This document shows positions 45,762 to 55,000 of a stretch of DNA of 64,000 bases, piece by piece. The notes below the pieces were generated by a model, which ran no database searches, was not told where the DNA came from, and saw only the letters and a list, made by a program, of their open reading frames with translations. Source of the stretch: Streptomyces sp. AM 2-1-1 (GTDB lineage: Bacteria > Actinomycetota > Actinomycetes > Streptomycetales > Streptomycetaceae); NCBI RefSeq assembly GCF_029167645.1, contig NZ_CP119147.1:744001-808000 (forward strand), in the 5' to 3' direction. The translations under genes and the position numbers were made by a program. Every line of letters begins with the position of its first letter. The stretch's first letter is position 1.

Positions 45762-47855
45762 GTGACCACTGCCAGCAGCGAGACCGCTCCCGTGGCGCCG
45801 AGTGCCACCGCACCGCCCGTCCTCGATCCGCGCCGCCGCAACATCGTCTTCGGGACGATCGTGCTCGGGATCCTCCTCGCCGCCCTGGACCAGACGATCG
45901 TGGGCACGGCGCTGCCGACGATCGTCTCGGACCTCGGTGGCGCCGCCCACATGTCCTGGGTGGTCACCGCCTATCTGCTCGCGGAGACGGTCGCCACCGT
46001 GCTGGTCGGCAAGTTCGGCGACCTGTTCGGGCGGAAGATCGTCTTCCAGGTCTCGGCGATCGTCTTCATCACCGGCTCCTTCCTCTGCGGCCTGGCCTCC
46101 AACATGCTGCTGCTGATCATCTGGCGCGGGCTGCAGGGGATCGGCGCGGGCGGGCTGATGGTGACGTCGATGGCGCTGATCGCCGACGTGATCCCCCTGC
46201 GCGACCGCGGCAAGTACCAGGGTGCGATCGGTGCCGTGTTCGGTGTGGCGACCGTCATCGGCCCGTTGCTGGGCGGGCTGTTCACCGACCACCTGACCTG
46301 GCGCTGGGCGTTCTACGTCAACGTGCCGATCGCCATCGTGGTGGTCATCGCGGCGGCCCGGAACATTCCCTCCGTACGGGCCGCCGGCCGCCCGGTCATC
46401 GACTACCTGGGTATCGCCCTGGTGGCGATCGGCGCCAGCGCGCTGATCCTCGGGACGAGCTGGGGCGGCAACGAGTACGCGTGGGGCTCCCCCATGATCA
46501 TCGGCCTCTTCGTCGGCGGTCTCATCGCGCTTGCCCTGTTCGTGCTGGTGGAGAGCCGGGCCGCGCAACCGATGCTGCCGATGCGGCTCTTCCACAATCC
46601 GGTCTTCACGGTCTGCGCGATCCTGAGCTTCATCGTCGGCTTCGCAATGCTCGGGGCCATGACCTTCCTTCCCACCTATCTCCAGTACGTGGACGCGAAC
46701 TCGGCGACGATCTCCGGCGTGCGGACCTTGCCGATGGTCATCGGTCTGCTGATCGCCTCGGTCTTCAGCGGCAACACCGTCAGCAAGACGGGCCGGTACC
46801 GGATCTTCCCCATCGTGGGCTCGCTGGTGATGGCGGCCGGGCTGTATCTGATGTCCCTGATGGGTCCGGAGAGCGGGGTGTGGCTGGAATCCCTGTACAT
46901 GTTCGTGCTCGGCGTCGGCATCGGTCTGTCGATGCAGGTCCTGACGATCGCCGTGCAGAACACGGTGGACTACTCGGACCTCGGCACCGCCACCTCGGGC
47001 GTGACGTTCTTCCGTACCCTCGGCAGCTCCTTCGGCACCGCGGTCTTCGGCACGATCTACGCCAACTCGCTGGAGCCGAACCTCCGGCAGGGCGTGGACG
47101 AGGCCGCGCGCGCGGGCGGTGATCCCGCGAAGGTGAGCGTGGCCGCGCAGAACCCCGTGAGCCTGCATGCCCTGCCCGACGCGCAGTCGGCCCCGCTCGT
47201 CCAGGCGTACGCGGACACCATCCACACGGTCTTCCTGTGGACCGTGCCGGTGGCGCTGATCGGCTTCGTGGTGGCGCTGTTCCTCAAGGAGGTCAAGCTG
47301 CGGGACTCGGCGCGGGCCGGGTCGACCGACATGGGCGAGGGCTTCGCCCGTCCGACCGCGGGGAACTCGGACCGGGTCCTGGAGTTCACGGTGGCCAAGA
47401 TCCTCCAGGGTGCGGGCCCGGACACGGCCCGGCGGATCATCGCCGCCTCCGACACCCGGCTGGACATGGCGGGCGCCTGGGCCGTCATGCAGGTCGACCT
47501 CTTCACGCGGATGGTCGGCCACGCCGGCCTCGGGTTGATCGCGACCCGCCACCGGCTCCCCCCGGAGGTCCTGGTGCCGGTCTTCGACCGGATGATCGAC
47601 GAGGGGTACCTGACCGGGGACGGGCGGCTCTTCCAGCACACGGCGGCAGGCCGGCGGGAAGCCGCGACGATCACCTCCGCCTGGGCCGACTGGCTCAACG
47701 ACCGGCTGGAGGAGGACGGCGCCCGGCCGGACGACCGGCGGCTGCGGGCCGCGGTCGACGTCATCGCCAAGCAGCTGCTCGCGGAGGACCTGGCGGCGGA
47801 ACTCTCCCCGGCGCCCCGGAGCCACGCCCCGACCCCGGTCGGCTCTTCGGTCTGA
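45762..47855 (+). CDS. DHA2-family MFS multidrug exporter with C-terminal extension
   Basis: 697 aa. Fourteen TM segments fill about residues 25-525. Motif A is [10 protein letters not shown]; motif B/C-like parts are [19 protein letters not shown] and [32 protein letters not shown] cytoplasmic C-terminal region of about 165 residues (from about 530) contains a winged-helix-like pattern ([51 protein letters not shown] ... [11 protein letters not shown]) resembling MarR proteins. It is a proton-driven drug exporter by family. The GTG at 45762 is used. Confidence 0.9.
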   Translation: MTTASSETAPVAPSATAPPVLDPRRRNIVFGTIVLGILLAALDQTIVGTALPTIVSDLGGAAHMSWVVTAYLLAETVATVLVGKFGDLFGRKIVFQVSAIVFITGSFLCGLASNMLLLIIWRGLQGIGAGGLMVTSMALIADVIPLRDRGKYQGAIGAVFGVATVIGPLLGGLFTDHLTWRWAFYVNVPIAIVVVIAAARNIPSVRAAGRPVIDYLGIALVAIGASALILGTSWGGNEYAWGSPMIIGLFVGGLIALALFVLVESRAAQPMLPMRLFHNPVFTVCAILSFIVGFAMLGAMTFLPTYLQYVDANSATISGVRTLPMVIGLLIASVFSGNTVSKTGRYRIFPIVGSLVMAAGLYLMSLMGPESGVWLESLYMFVLGVGIGLSMQVLTIAVQNTVDYSDLGTATSGVTFFRTLGSSFGTAVFGTIYANSLEPNLRQGVDEAARAGGDPAKVSVAAQNPVSLHALPDAQSAPLVQAYADTIHTVFLWTVPVALIGFVVALFLKEVKLRDSARAGSTDMGEGFARPTAGNSDRVLEFTVAKILQGAGPDTARRIIAASDTRLDMAGAWAVMQVDLFTRMVGHAGLGLIATRHRLPPEVLVPVFDRMIDEGYLTGDGRLFQHTAAGRREAATITSAWADWLNDRLEEDGARPDDRRLRAAVDVIAKQLLAEDLAAELSPAPRSHAPTPVGSSV

Positions 47856-47888
47856 GCACGGGCCGCCCGGAGAAAGGTCGGGCCGGGG

Positions 47889-48329
47889 TCAGCCGAGGAA
47901 GTCGCCGTCCTCGTAGACCCAGGCACCCTCGTGGCGGACGAAGGTGCTCCGCTCGTGCAGGGCGCCGGGCCGCCCGCCCTCGGTGTAGCGGGCGCGGAAG
48001 GTCACCGTGCCGGTGGTGTGGAAGGCGCTGCCCTCGGAGGTGGCGAGGATCTCCAGCCCTTCCCAGCGCGTGCCGGGGTCCGCCTCGACGACGGGCGGGC
48101 GGGTCGCGGGGTGCCAGGTGCGCAGCAGGTAGCCGGCGTCGCGGACGACGAAGGCGGCGTACCGGGAGCGCATCAGCGCCTCACACGTCGGCGCGGCCGC
48201 CGTTCCCGCGTGGTAGCGGCCGCAACACGCGGCGTACGAGGCCGGCAGACCGCAGGGACAGGGGGCGTCCGGGGCGGTGCGCGGGGCCGAGGGGGCGGGC
48301 GGTTTCCGGTGGGCGGTCCGTCGTGACAT
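47889..48329 (-). CDS. YchJ-family protein (UPF0225), SEC-C-like zinc motif
   Basis: 146 aa. A zinc-binding start CPCGLPASYAACCGRYHAG, then EALMRSRYAAFVVRDAGYLLRTWHPATRPP and a SnoaL-like beta part WEGLEIL ... FHTTGTVTFRARYTE ... HERSTFVRHEGAWVYEDGD. Conserved in many bacteria; role unknown. The ATG at 48329 is used. Convergent with the exporter gene, 33 bases apart. Confidence 0.88.
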   Translation of the reverse strand: MSRRTAHRKPPAPSAPRTAPDAPCPCGLPASYAACCGRYHAGTAAAPTCEALMRSRYAAFVVRDAGYLLRTWHPATRPPVVEADPGTRWEGLEILATSEGSAFHTTGTVTFRARYTEGGRPGALHERSTFVRHEGAWVYEDGDFLG

Positions 48330-48478
48330 ACGCCCATTGTCGCCCGGCCTTCTCCCCCCGCCGTCCCCGGCTCCGCCTGCGCCGGCGTGCTCCGCAAGCC
48401 GGTGAAGCAGCGACGCCACCGGGCGACGCTTCCCGCACACGGCAGGGTAGGGGGTCACCTGCGCGACACCACCGTGGG

Positions 48479-48712
48479 CTACGGTTTCCGGCCGGCGCGC
48501 GCGGCGGCCCGGCTCGGTCCGCCCTCGCGGGCCTGGGGGATCGCGGCCGTCCACCGGCGTCGGCCGCCTCCCCCGGGCAGGCACTCGGGTGCACCGGCCG
48601 GGTGGGCATACCCGTGCGACCGCGTCCCGGAGGCGGTGTCTCCGCGGACCACGACCACCACCTGACCAAGGATCACGCCCTGGCAGTCGAGGCAGATCGG
48701 GGGGAACGTCAC
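48479..48712 (-). CDS. small cysteine-containing protein, possible zinc ribbon
   Basis: 77 aa from the GTG at 48712. The core reads FPPICLDCQGVILGQVVVVV, then YAHPAGAPEC. The CxxC, His and Cys (C7, C10, H37, C44) are spaced as a possible metal site. Similar short proteins are remembered in Streptomyces. The C-terminal 30 residues are low complexity. Function unknown. Confidence 0.5.
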   Translation of the reverse strand: MTFPPICLDCQGVILGQVVVVVRGDTASGTRSHGYAHPAGAPECLPGGGGRRRWTAAIPQAREGGPSRAAARAGRKP

Positions 48713-49076
48713 CGCACCCACCGTCCTTCGCCGCGTGTCCGGACCATGTCGTCGCTCCTCCCGCGGCACCGGCCGCACCCCGGGCCGACCGCCGCCGCCG
48801 GGCTCTTCCCCGTCCGGGCTGGACCGTCCGCACCCGTCCCACCGTGACCACGTGTGCACGGTGGGTGATCGTTCGCCTTCAGCATGCCTTTGCCGCAGGG
48901 AGGAACGCAAGGGTTGCGTTCTCCCGCACTGCGCCGTCCCCGTGCTCGTTCACCCGTACCGGTGCGGTCGCATCCGTTCACCCGTGCCCCTTCGGCCGTG
49001 CCGCCACCACCCGGCTTGAGATGGGGAGGGGTCACCGCTCAGACTCACGGCTACCACCGACCCCGGAAGGCGCACA
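48713..49076. other. intergenic region, promoter of the helix-turn-helix gene
   Basis: 364 bases without a supported gene. GGAAGG before the GTG at 49077 is a good ribosome-binding site. No dyad was recognised. Confidence 0.5.
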
Positions 49077-49934
49077 GTGTCAGAGAAGCGGCAGGCTCCC
49101 CCCACGGTCCGACTGCGGCGGCTCGCCGCCATGCTCCGACGCCTGCGCGCCACGGCCGAGTTGACCCGCGAGGAGGTCACCGAGCGGACCGGCATCAACG
49201 GCGTGACGTTGTACCGGATCGAGAAGGCGCGCGCCCGCCCGCAGAGGAGGACCCTCACGGCTCTCATGGAGGTGTACGGGGCCGACGAGGCGCAGCGGAG
49301 CGACCTGCTCGCGGCGGAGCGCCACGCGCAGGACCGGAGCAGGGTGCGGCCGTACCACGCGGGGCTCTCCGAGCACTACACGGCGTACATCGGGTTCGAA
49401 GCCGAGGCGCGCACGGTGCGGGCCTACGAACCGTCCCTGGTGCCGGGGCTGCTCCAGACCGAACGGTACGCCCGGGCCGTGGCCGGGGTCGCGCTGCCCG
49501 AAGCCGGCCGGCCGGGAGCGGACCCCTGGGTCGCTGCGCTGAGGGAGCGGCAGGCCGCGCTCGGCGTGTGTCCCGCACCGCGGCTCCGGGCGGTGGTGGA
49601 CGAGGCGGCGGTACGACGGGTGGTCGGCGGGTCGGAGGTGATGCGCGAGCAGGTCGAGCATCTCCTGCGGATCGCCGCGGAGCCGCGGGTCCGTGTGCAG
49701 GTGATCCCGTTCGGCGCGGGGGCGCACGCCGGGATGGCCGGAGGCTTCGTCCACCTGGAGTTCCCGGACCCGCGGGATCCGGAGCTGGTCTACCTGGACA
49801 CCCCCGCGGGCGACCTGTTCCTGGAGTCGGAGGAGGAGACCCGGAGGTTCAGGGCCGCGTTCGAACAGTTGCGGTCGGTGGCGCTGGACCCGCGGGACAG
49901 CGCCGAACTGCTGGCCGGGGTGTGCCGCTCGTAA
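49077..49934 (+). CDS. Scr1/DUF5753-family helix-turn-helix regulator
   Basis: 285 aa. N-terminal XRE helix-turn-helix (about 15-65: LAAMLRRLRATAELTREEVTERTGINGVTLYRIEKARARP). The DUF5753 domain follows: YIGFEAEARTVRAYEPSLVPGLLQTERYARAV, RQAALGV, VVDEAAVRRVVGGSEVMREQVEHLL and VQVIPFGAGAHAGMAGGFVHLEF. These regulators are paired with DUF397 proteins in Streptomyces (WhiJ-like systems) and affect development and antibiotics. It converges on the DUF397 gene. GTG at 49077 used. Confidence 0.88.
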   Translation: MSEKRQAPPTVRLRRLAAMLRRLRATAELTREEVTERTGINGVTLYRIEKARARPQRRTLTALMEVYGADEAQRSDLLAAERHAQDRSRVRPYHAGLSEHYTAYIGFEAEARTVRAYEPSLVPGLLQTERYARAVAGVALPEAGRPGADPWVAALRERQAALGVCPAPRLRAVVDEAAVRRVVGGSEVMREQVEHLLRIAAEPRVRVQVIPFGAGAHAGMAGGFVHLEFPDPRDPELVYLDTPAGDLFLESEEETRRFRAAFEQLRSVALDPRDSAELLAGVCRS

Positions 49935-49968
49935 CGGCGGTCCTCACCCGGCCGCCCGCCCGGTCCTA

Positions 49969-49981
49969 CCCCCTTCGGGGG
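49969..49981. terminator. short hairpin between convergent genes
   Basis: CCCCC-TTC-GGGGG, with a UUCG-type loop, in the 49-nt gap between the regulator and DUF397 genes. It may end transcription from both sides. Confidence 0.4.
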
Positions 49982-49983
49982 AG

Positions 49984-50220
49984 TCAGGTGAGCAGGAAGT
50001 CGGCCTGGCCGGTCTTGGCGCCCTGGATGAAGGCGGCCATCTCGCCGGTGGAGTAGATGAGCGCCGGGCCGTCGGGGTCCGCGGACTGGCGGACGGCGAC
50101 CCTGCCGTCGGCCAGCTTCATGGCCTCCACGCAGTTGCCGCCGTTGCCGCCGCTCCATGGCTTGGACCAGCCGTCGGCGCCGAGGGCGGCAGCGGGCATG
50201 CCGTTGTAGATGTCGCTCAT
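49984..50220 (-). CDS. DUF397-domain protein
   Basis: 78 aa. The pattern WSKPWSGGNGGNCVEAMKLADGRVAVRQSADPDGPALIYSTGEMAAFIQGAKTGQAD is DUF397. Such small proteins are the partners of Scr1/DUF5753 regulators and are thought to act as toxin- or effector-like antagonists. The ATG at 50220 overlaps the stop of the upstream regulator by one base (TGATG), so the two are translationally coupled. Confidence 0.9.
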   Translation of the reverse strand: MSDIYNGMPAAALGADGWSKPWSGGNGGNCVEAMKLADGRVAVRQSADPDGPALIYSTGEMAAFIQGAKTGQADFLLT

Positions 50221-51080
50221 CACAGCTCCTTGCGGAAATCCCGGAGGATGTCCTTCGTGCGTCGTGCCGTCGCGGCCTGGGCCGCCATGCGGTCCATGAC
50301 TTCGAGGTAGGAAGCCACCTCGGGACGCGCGTCGAAGTAGACGGCGCCGGTCAGGTACTCGCTGAAAACCATGTCGGGCAGTTCGGGCACGGCGAAGCGG
50401 AAGAGCACGAACGGACCGTAGGTACCGGGGTGGTGGCCGGTCGCGAACTCCGCGATCTGCAGGGTGATGTGCGACTGCTCGGAGGCGTCGAGCAGCTTGT
50501 CGATCTGCGCGCGCATGATGCCTGGAGTGCCGACCGGGCGGCGCAGCACCGTCTCGTCCATGACCACCCAGAGGCGCGGCGCGTCGGCCTTCTCGAGCAG
50601 GCTCTGCCGCTCCATCCGCAGGGCGACGTGCCGCTCGATGTCCTCGGGCCGGGACTGGCCGACCGCGCCGCTACGCATCACCGAACGGGCGTACTCCTCG
50701 GTCTGGAGGAGCCCGGGCACGAAGTGCGGTTCGTACATGCGGAGCAGGCTGGCCGCGCCCTCCAGGCTGACGTACATGCTGAACCAGTCGGGCAGCACGT
50801 CGTGGTAACGCTGCCACCAGCCGGGCTTGTTGGCTTCTTCGGCGAGCGCGACGAACGCGTCGTTCTCCTGTTCGCCGATCCCGTACGCGCGCAACAGCAC
50901 CTGCACGTAGGGGATCTTGAGGGCGACCTCGGCCGTCTCCATCCTGCGGACCGTCGCCGGGGCGACGCGGAGCACCTTGGCGGCCTGGTCCCGGGTCAGG
51001 CCGGCACGTTCCCGCAGGTCCTGCAGGCGCTTGCCGAGGACGACCTGTCCCACGGTCGGGGCGGACCGGGGCTCGCTCAC
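50220..51080 (-). CDS. Scr1/DUF5753-family helix-turn-helix regulator
   Basis: 286 aa. XRE helix-turn-helix at about 12-62 (LGKRLQDLRERAGLTRDQAAKVLRVAPATVRRMETAEVALK), then DUF5753: WWQRYHDVLPDWFSMYVSLEGAASLLRMYEPHFVPGLLQTEEYAR, RQSLLEKADAPRLWVVMDETVLRRPVGTPGIMRAQIDKLL and LQIAEFATGHHPGTYGPFVLFRF. The GTG at 51080 with GGAGG six bases upstream decides the start. Operon with the DUF397 gene. Confidence 0.9.
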   Translation of the reverse strand: MSEPRSAPTVGQVVLGKRLQDLRERAGLTRDQAAKVLRVAPATVRRMETAEVALKIPYVQVLLRAYGIGEQENDAFVALAEEANKPGWWQRYHDVLPDWFSMYVSLEGAASLLRMYEPHFVPGLLQTEEYARSVMRSGAVGQSRPEDIERHVALRMERQSLLEKADAPRLWVVMDETVLRRPVGTPGIMRAQIDKLLDASEQSHITLQIAEFATGHHPGTYGPFVLFRFAVPELPDMVFSEYLTGAVYFDARPEVASYLEVMDRMAAQAATARRTKDILRDFRKEL

Positions 51081-51462
51081 TTCAGACCTCCGATGGTCAC
51101 TTCTGCCAGCAGTGTGCCATGCGGTGGGCGACAAAGACACGTCCACTCTGCATTTTTCAGAGTGCCCCTTGCCAAGTGTCCGCGTCAGGGGGAGAGTTGA
51201 CGACCACCAGTTCATTCGGTCATGCCCGTGCCTCCGCCCGAGGTGACGAGGTCCGGACATGACGCGGCAACCACTGTGAGGATTCGGTCGTGGCACCTGG
51301 CAGTGCGCTCGTCTCCCGGCCCGCGGACTCCTGTTCCGGCCCGGCAGCGCTCCGTTACCGCTCCGCGCCGCCGGCGCGGCCCGACGCGGCCGCCGGAACG
51401 CGCGGGCCCACCGCGTGCGCCCTCGCAGTCCGCCCCACGTCGACGCCGGTTGCGGAGCCGGG
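51081..51462. other. divergent promoter region
   Basis: 382 bases between the regulator gene and the next plus-strand gene. A less GC-rich patch near 51130-51180 may hold the regulator promoter. No dyad was recognised. Confidence 0.5.
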
Positions 51463-51912
51463 ATGTTGAGGGACGCGCTGGCCCGGCTGCGTGGGGTGCG
51501 CCCAGCCCTCCGGCCGGCCGCCGGCGGGGACGGCACGGGGCTCGCGCGGGCCCGGCTGCCGCTGCCTCCGGAGCTGTGCGCGAGCCTGGGGTACGACGCC
51601 GTGGGCGTCCCGGCACGGCACGGATTCCACCTGATGTCCCATCTGCCGCGCACCGGATGCGTCTTCGAGGCCGCGGACGTGTGGTGGTGGATCGTTCCCG
51701 CGGGCTCGGACCAGGATCTGGACTGGCCCGAGCCGGTCGCCTACGCCTCGGGTGGATACGTGCCGGTGCCGCGTCCCCGGCTCATCCACGGACCCGACAG
51801 CAGCACTCCTTACACGCCGCCGATCCCGCTCTTCCTGATGGTGTGCCAGGTGGCCGGGGTGACGCCGAGCTGGGGGGCGCCGGGCCCCCGACGGGCCGTC
51901 CCCGCGCCCTGA
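51463..51912 (+). CDS. hypothetical protein
   Basis: 149 aa, no signal peptide or membrane segment. Core: LPLPPELCASLGYDAVGVPARHGFHLMSHLPRTGCVFEAADVWWWIVPAGSDQDLDWPEPVAYASGGYVP, with a Trp-rich strand (VWWWIVP) and the ending TPPIPLFLMVCQVAGVTPSWG. Looks conserved but I do not recognise a family. ATG at 51463. It precedes the WGR/DUF4132 gene by 141 nt on the same strand and may be cotranscribed. Confidence 0.65.
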   Translation: MLRDALARLRGVRPALRPAAGGDGTGLARARLPLPPELCASLGYDAVGVPARHGFHLMSHLPRTGCVFEAADVWWWIVPAGSDQDLDWPEPVAYASGGYVPVPRPRLIHGPDSSTPYTPPIPLFLMVCQVAGVTPSWGAPGPRRAVPAP

Positions 51913-52053
51913 CGGGATCCGGCGCGGTCCGCCCGTACGTGACGTGTACCGGCGGAGCCCGCGGGGCGGCGTCAGTGGTCGGTTCCAGCATGAGAGCAGC
52001 GATCGGGCGACTCGCCGCACGGTGGGCCGTACGGATTCGAGGGGGTGGCTTGG

Positions 52054-55000
52054 ATGCGGCGCTGGGAGCTGGTGGAAGGGACCGCGTCGAAGTTCTGGGA
52101 GACCGGCGCGGTCGGCGCCACGGTCACCGTGCGGTACGGCCGCTGCGGGTCCGAGGGGCGCACCCGGACCAAGGAGTACGCCTCCGAGGAGGCGGCCCAC
52201 GCCCAGGTGCGCAGGACCGTCGCGGAGAAGGAGCGCCGGGGGTACGAGCAGGTGGTGGCCTCCGCTTCTGGAGCGGACGGGGCGACGGACACGGACGGCG
52301 CGACCCGTGCGGACGGGGCGACGGGTACGGGCGGCGCGGTCGGTGCGGCACTGCCGGACGAGACCACCTTCCGGCTGCCGTTGAGCTGGCGCCGGGTGCT
52401 CCACCCCCGGCGGGGCGGCTGCGCACGCCCCCTGAGCACGGCCGACGAGGAAGCCTCGGCGCGGGTCGGGGAGCGGATCGCCGGGGAAGCCGCCTGGATC
52501 GAGCTGATACTCGCCGAACCCGGCTCCGACCCGGAACTCGTCGAAGCGACCCGGGCCCACCTCGCCGGCAGTCCTTCCCCGGCCGGGGCCGCCGCGCTGG
52601 CGGCCGTCGTCTCCGTGGAGGGGGCCCCGGCCTGCTGGGTGGACACCTGGGTGGCGGAGCACGGGCTGCCCTTCGCCGCCCGGGCGGCCCAGGAGCTCCA
52701 GACCATCAAGGCGCACAGCTACCACGCGCTGGGACGGCGGGTGAAGGGCGCCCTCAAGCGGGTTTCCCTCTCCTCGCCCCTGCACTGGCACCACGGCTCC
52801 CTGAACGTCGCCGCCCGGGCCCGGGCCCACATCGCCGCGGCCGACGAGGAGACCTACCTCGCCACCGTGGCGGCGCTGGCCAGGGCCCGCCGGGACAGCC
52901 ACCAGCGGATCACCGCCGCCTTCCTGGCGCCGAGCGAGACGGAGTGGGTCGAGGCCCTCCTGTCCGAGCCCGCCGTCCTCGCCGAGGACCACTACGTCCT
53001 GCAGCGGATGGTTCTCTCCTCCCTGACGTCGGCGGACCAGCTGGCGCGACTGCCGTACCGGCCGGACCCCACCCTCTCCGTGATCGCGACGCTCGCCGAC
53101 GGCATCGGCACGGGCGTCGCGCCGATGCTCGGTACGTACCTCGACCACGGCCACCACTACGCCGAGGGCGTCAAGGCGGTCTCGGCCGCCCTCACCGAAC
53201 TCCCCACCGACGAGGCGTTCGCCATCCTCCTGCACCACAAGGAGCTGAAGCACGTCCGCGCGGCCCTGCTCGACGCGATGCGCCGCTACCCGGTACGGGC
53301 CCTGCGGCTGCTGGCCGCCGACGTCCGCCACTCCGCCCCCACCAGGTCACGCGCCTCGCGGCAGCTCCTGCACGCGCACATCAACACCCACCGCCCGTTG
53401 GTCGCCGCCCTCCTGCCGACGTTGCCCGCCGGTGCGGCGGAGGTCGTCGGCCCGCTGCTGAACCCGGTCTCCCGCTTCCCGGAGGCGTCCGCCGCCTCCC
53501 TGCCCGCCGCACTCACCCGGCCGCCGTGGACCCGGGCGCGCGCCGGTGCTGCCGCCGCCCCGGTGGACACCGGCGCGGCCGAACTCCCCGCCCCGGAGCT
53601 GTGCTGGCTCCCGGGCGAACAGGAGGCGTGGGCCCGCTGCTCCACCTGGTACACCCGCCCGCAGCACGACGGCGACTGGGAGAAGGTGATCTCCTCCCCT
53701 CTCGAAGGGCTCGACAGCACCGGTCTGAGGCCCGCCTGGATCTTCCTGCACGCGCCCGTGGAGCGGATCACCCCCGCCCTCGCCACCTGGGCCCCCACCG
53801 ACCTCTGGGACGGGGCGGACACCCTCCGACCGGTCGTCGCCCGTTTCGGACTCGGCGCGCTGCCTCTCCTGCTGCGTACGGTCCCCCGCCAGCCGAGCAC
53901 CATGGCGGCGCTCTTCCTGCCGTTCGCCGACGTGACCGTCGCCCGGCACATGGCCGACTGGGCGGCCCGGCTCAAGTCCACCGCCGCGACGACCCGGACG
54001 TGGTTCGCGCGCCACGGCGCCGCCGCGGCGGCGTTTCTGGTGCCGGACGCGGTCGGGAAGCCCGGCGCCGCGCGGCGCGCCGCCGAACAGGCCCTGATCC
54101 AGATCGCCGCGGTCCACGGCGAGAAGACCGTCCGCGACGCCGCCGCCCGGTACGGCGCGCAGGCGGTGCGCTCCGTCGACGTGCTGCTGGTCACCGACCC
54201 CCTGGAGCGCGCCCTGCCCGCGAAGCTGCCGGTCCTGCCGAACTGGGCCGAACCGGGTCTCCTTCCGCAGCTGCTCACCCGTACCGGGGAGGCGCTGCCG
54301 GCCGAAGTGGTGCGCACCGCCCTCACGATGTTCGCGCTGTCCCGGCCCGGCGAGGTCTACCCCGGTGTCGGGGCGCTGCGCGACGCCACCGACCCCGCTT
54401 CGCTCGCCGCGTTCGGCTGGGCCGTCTTCGAGCAGTGGCTCGACGCCCGGCTTCCGGCCAAGGAGTCCTGGGCGCTGTACGTCCTGGGGGAGGTCGGGGA
54501 CGACGAGACGGTGCGGCGGCTCACGCCGGTCGTCCGCGCCTGGCCGGGCGAGGGCGCGCACCACCGGGCGGTCGAAGGGCTGGACGTGCTGGCGGCCATC
54601 GGCAGCGAGACGGCCCTGCTGCATCTGCACGGCATCGGGCAGCGGGTCAGGTTCAAGGCGCTGAAGACACGTGCCCAGGAGAAGATCGCCGAGGTGGCGG
54701 CGGCGCTCGGACTCAGCTCCGAGCAGCTCTCCGACCGTCTGGTGCCGGACTTCGGGCTGGACCCGGACGGCTCGCTGGTCGTGGACTTCGGCCCGCGCCG
54801 GTTCACCGTCGGCTTCGACGAGCGGCTCGCCCCGTACGTCGTGGACGCGTCGGGGAGGCGGCTGCGCGATCTGCCGGCCCCGGCTGCGGGGGACGACCAG
54901 GAGTCGGCGTCGGCGGGCCGCGAGCGGTTCGTGACGCTGAGGAGGGACGTGCGGACGATCGCCGCCGGTCAGGTGCACCGGCTGGAGACCGCGATGGTCT

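Noticed and set aside
48389..49164. Plus-strand frames between the YchJ gene and the regulator
   Set aside because: Pro/Arg-rich with no motif; the minus-strand small cysteine protein explains part of the region better.
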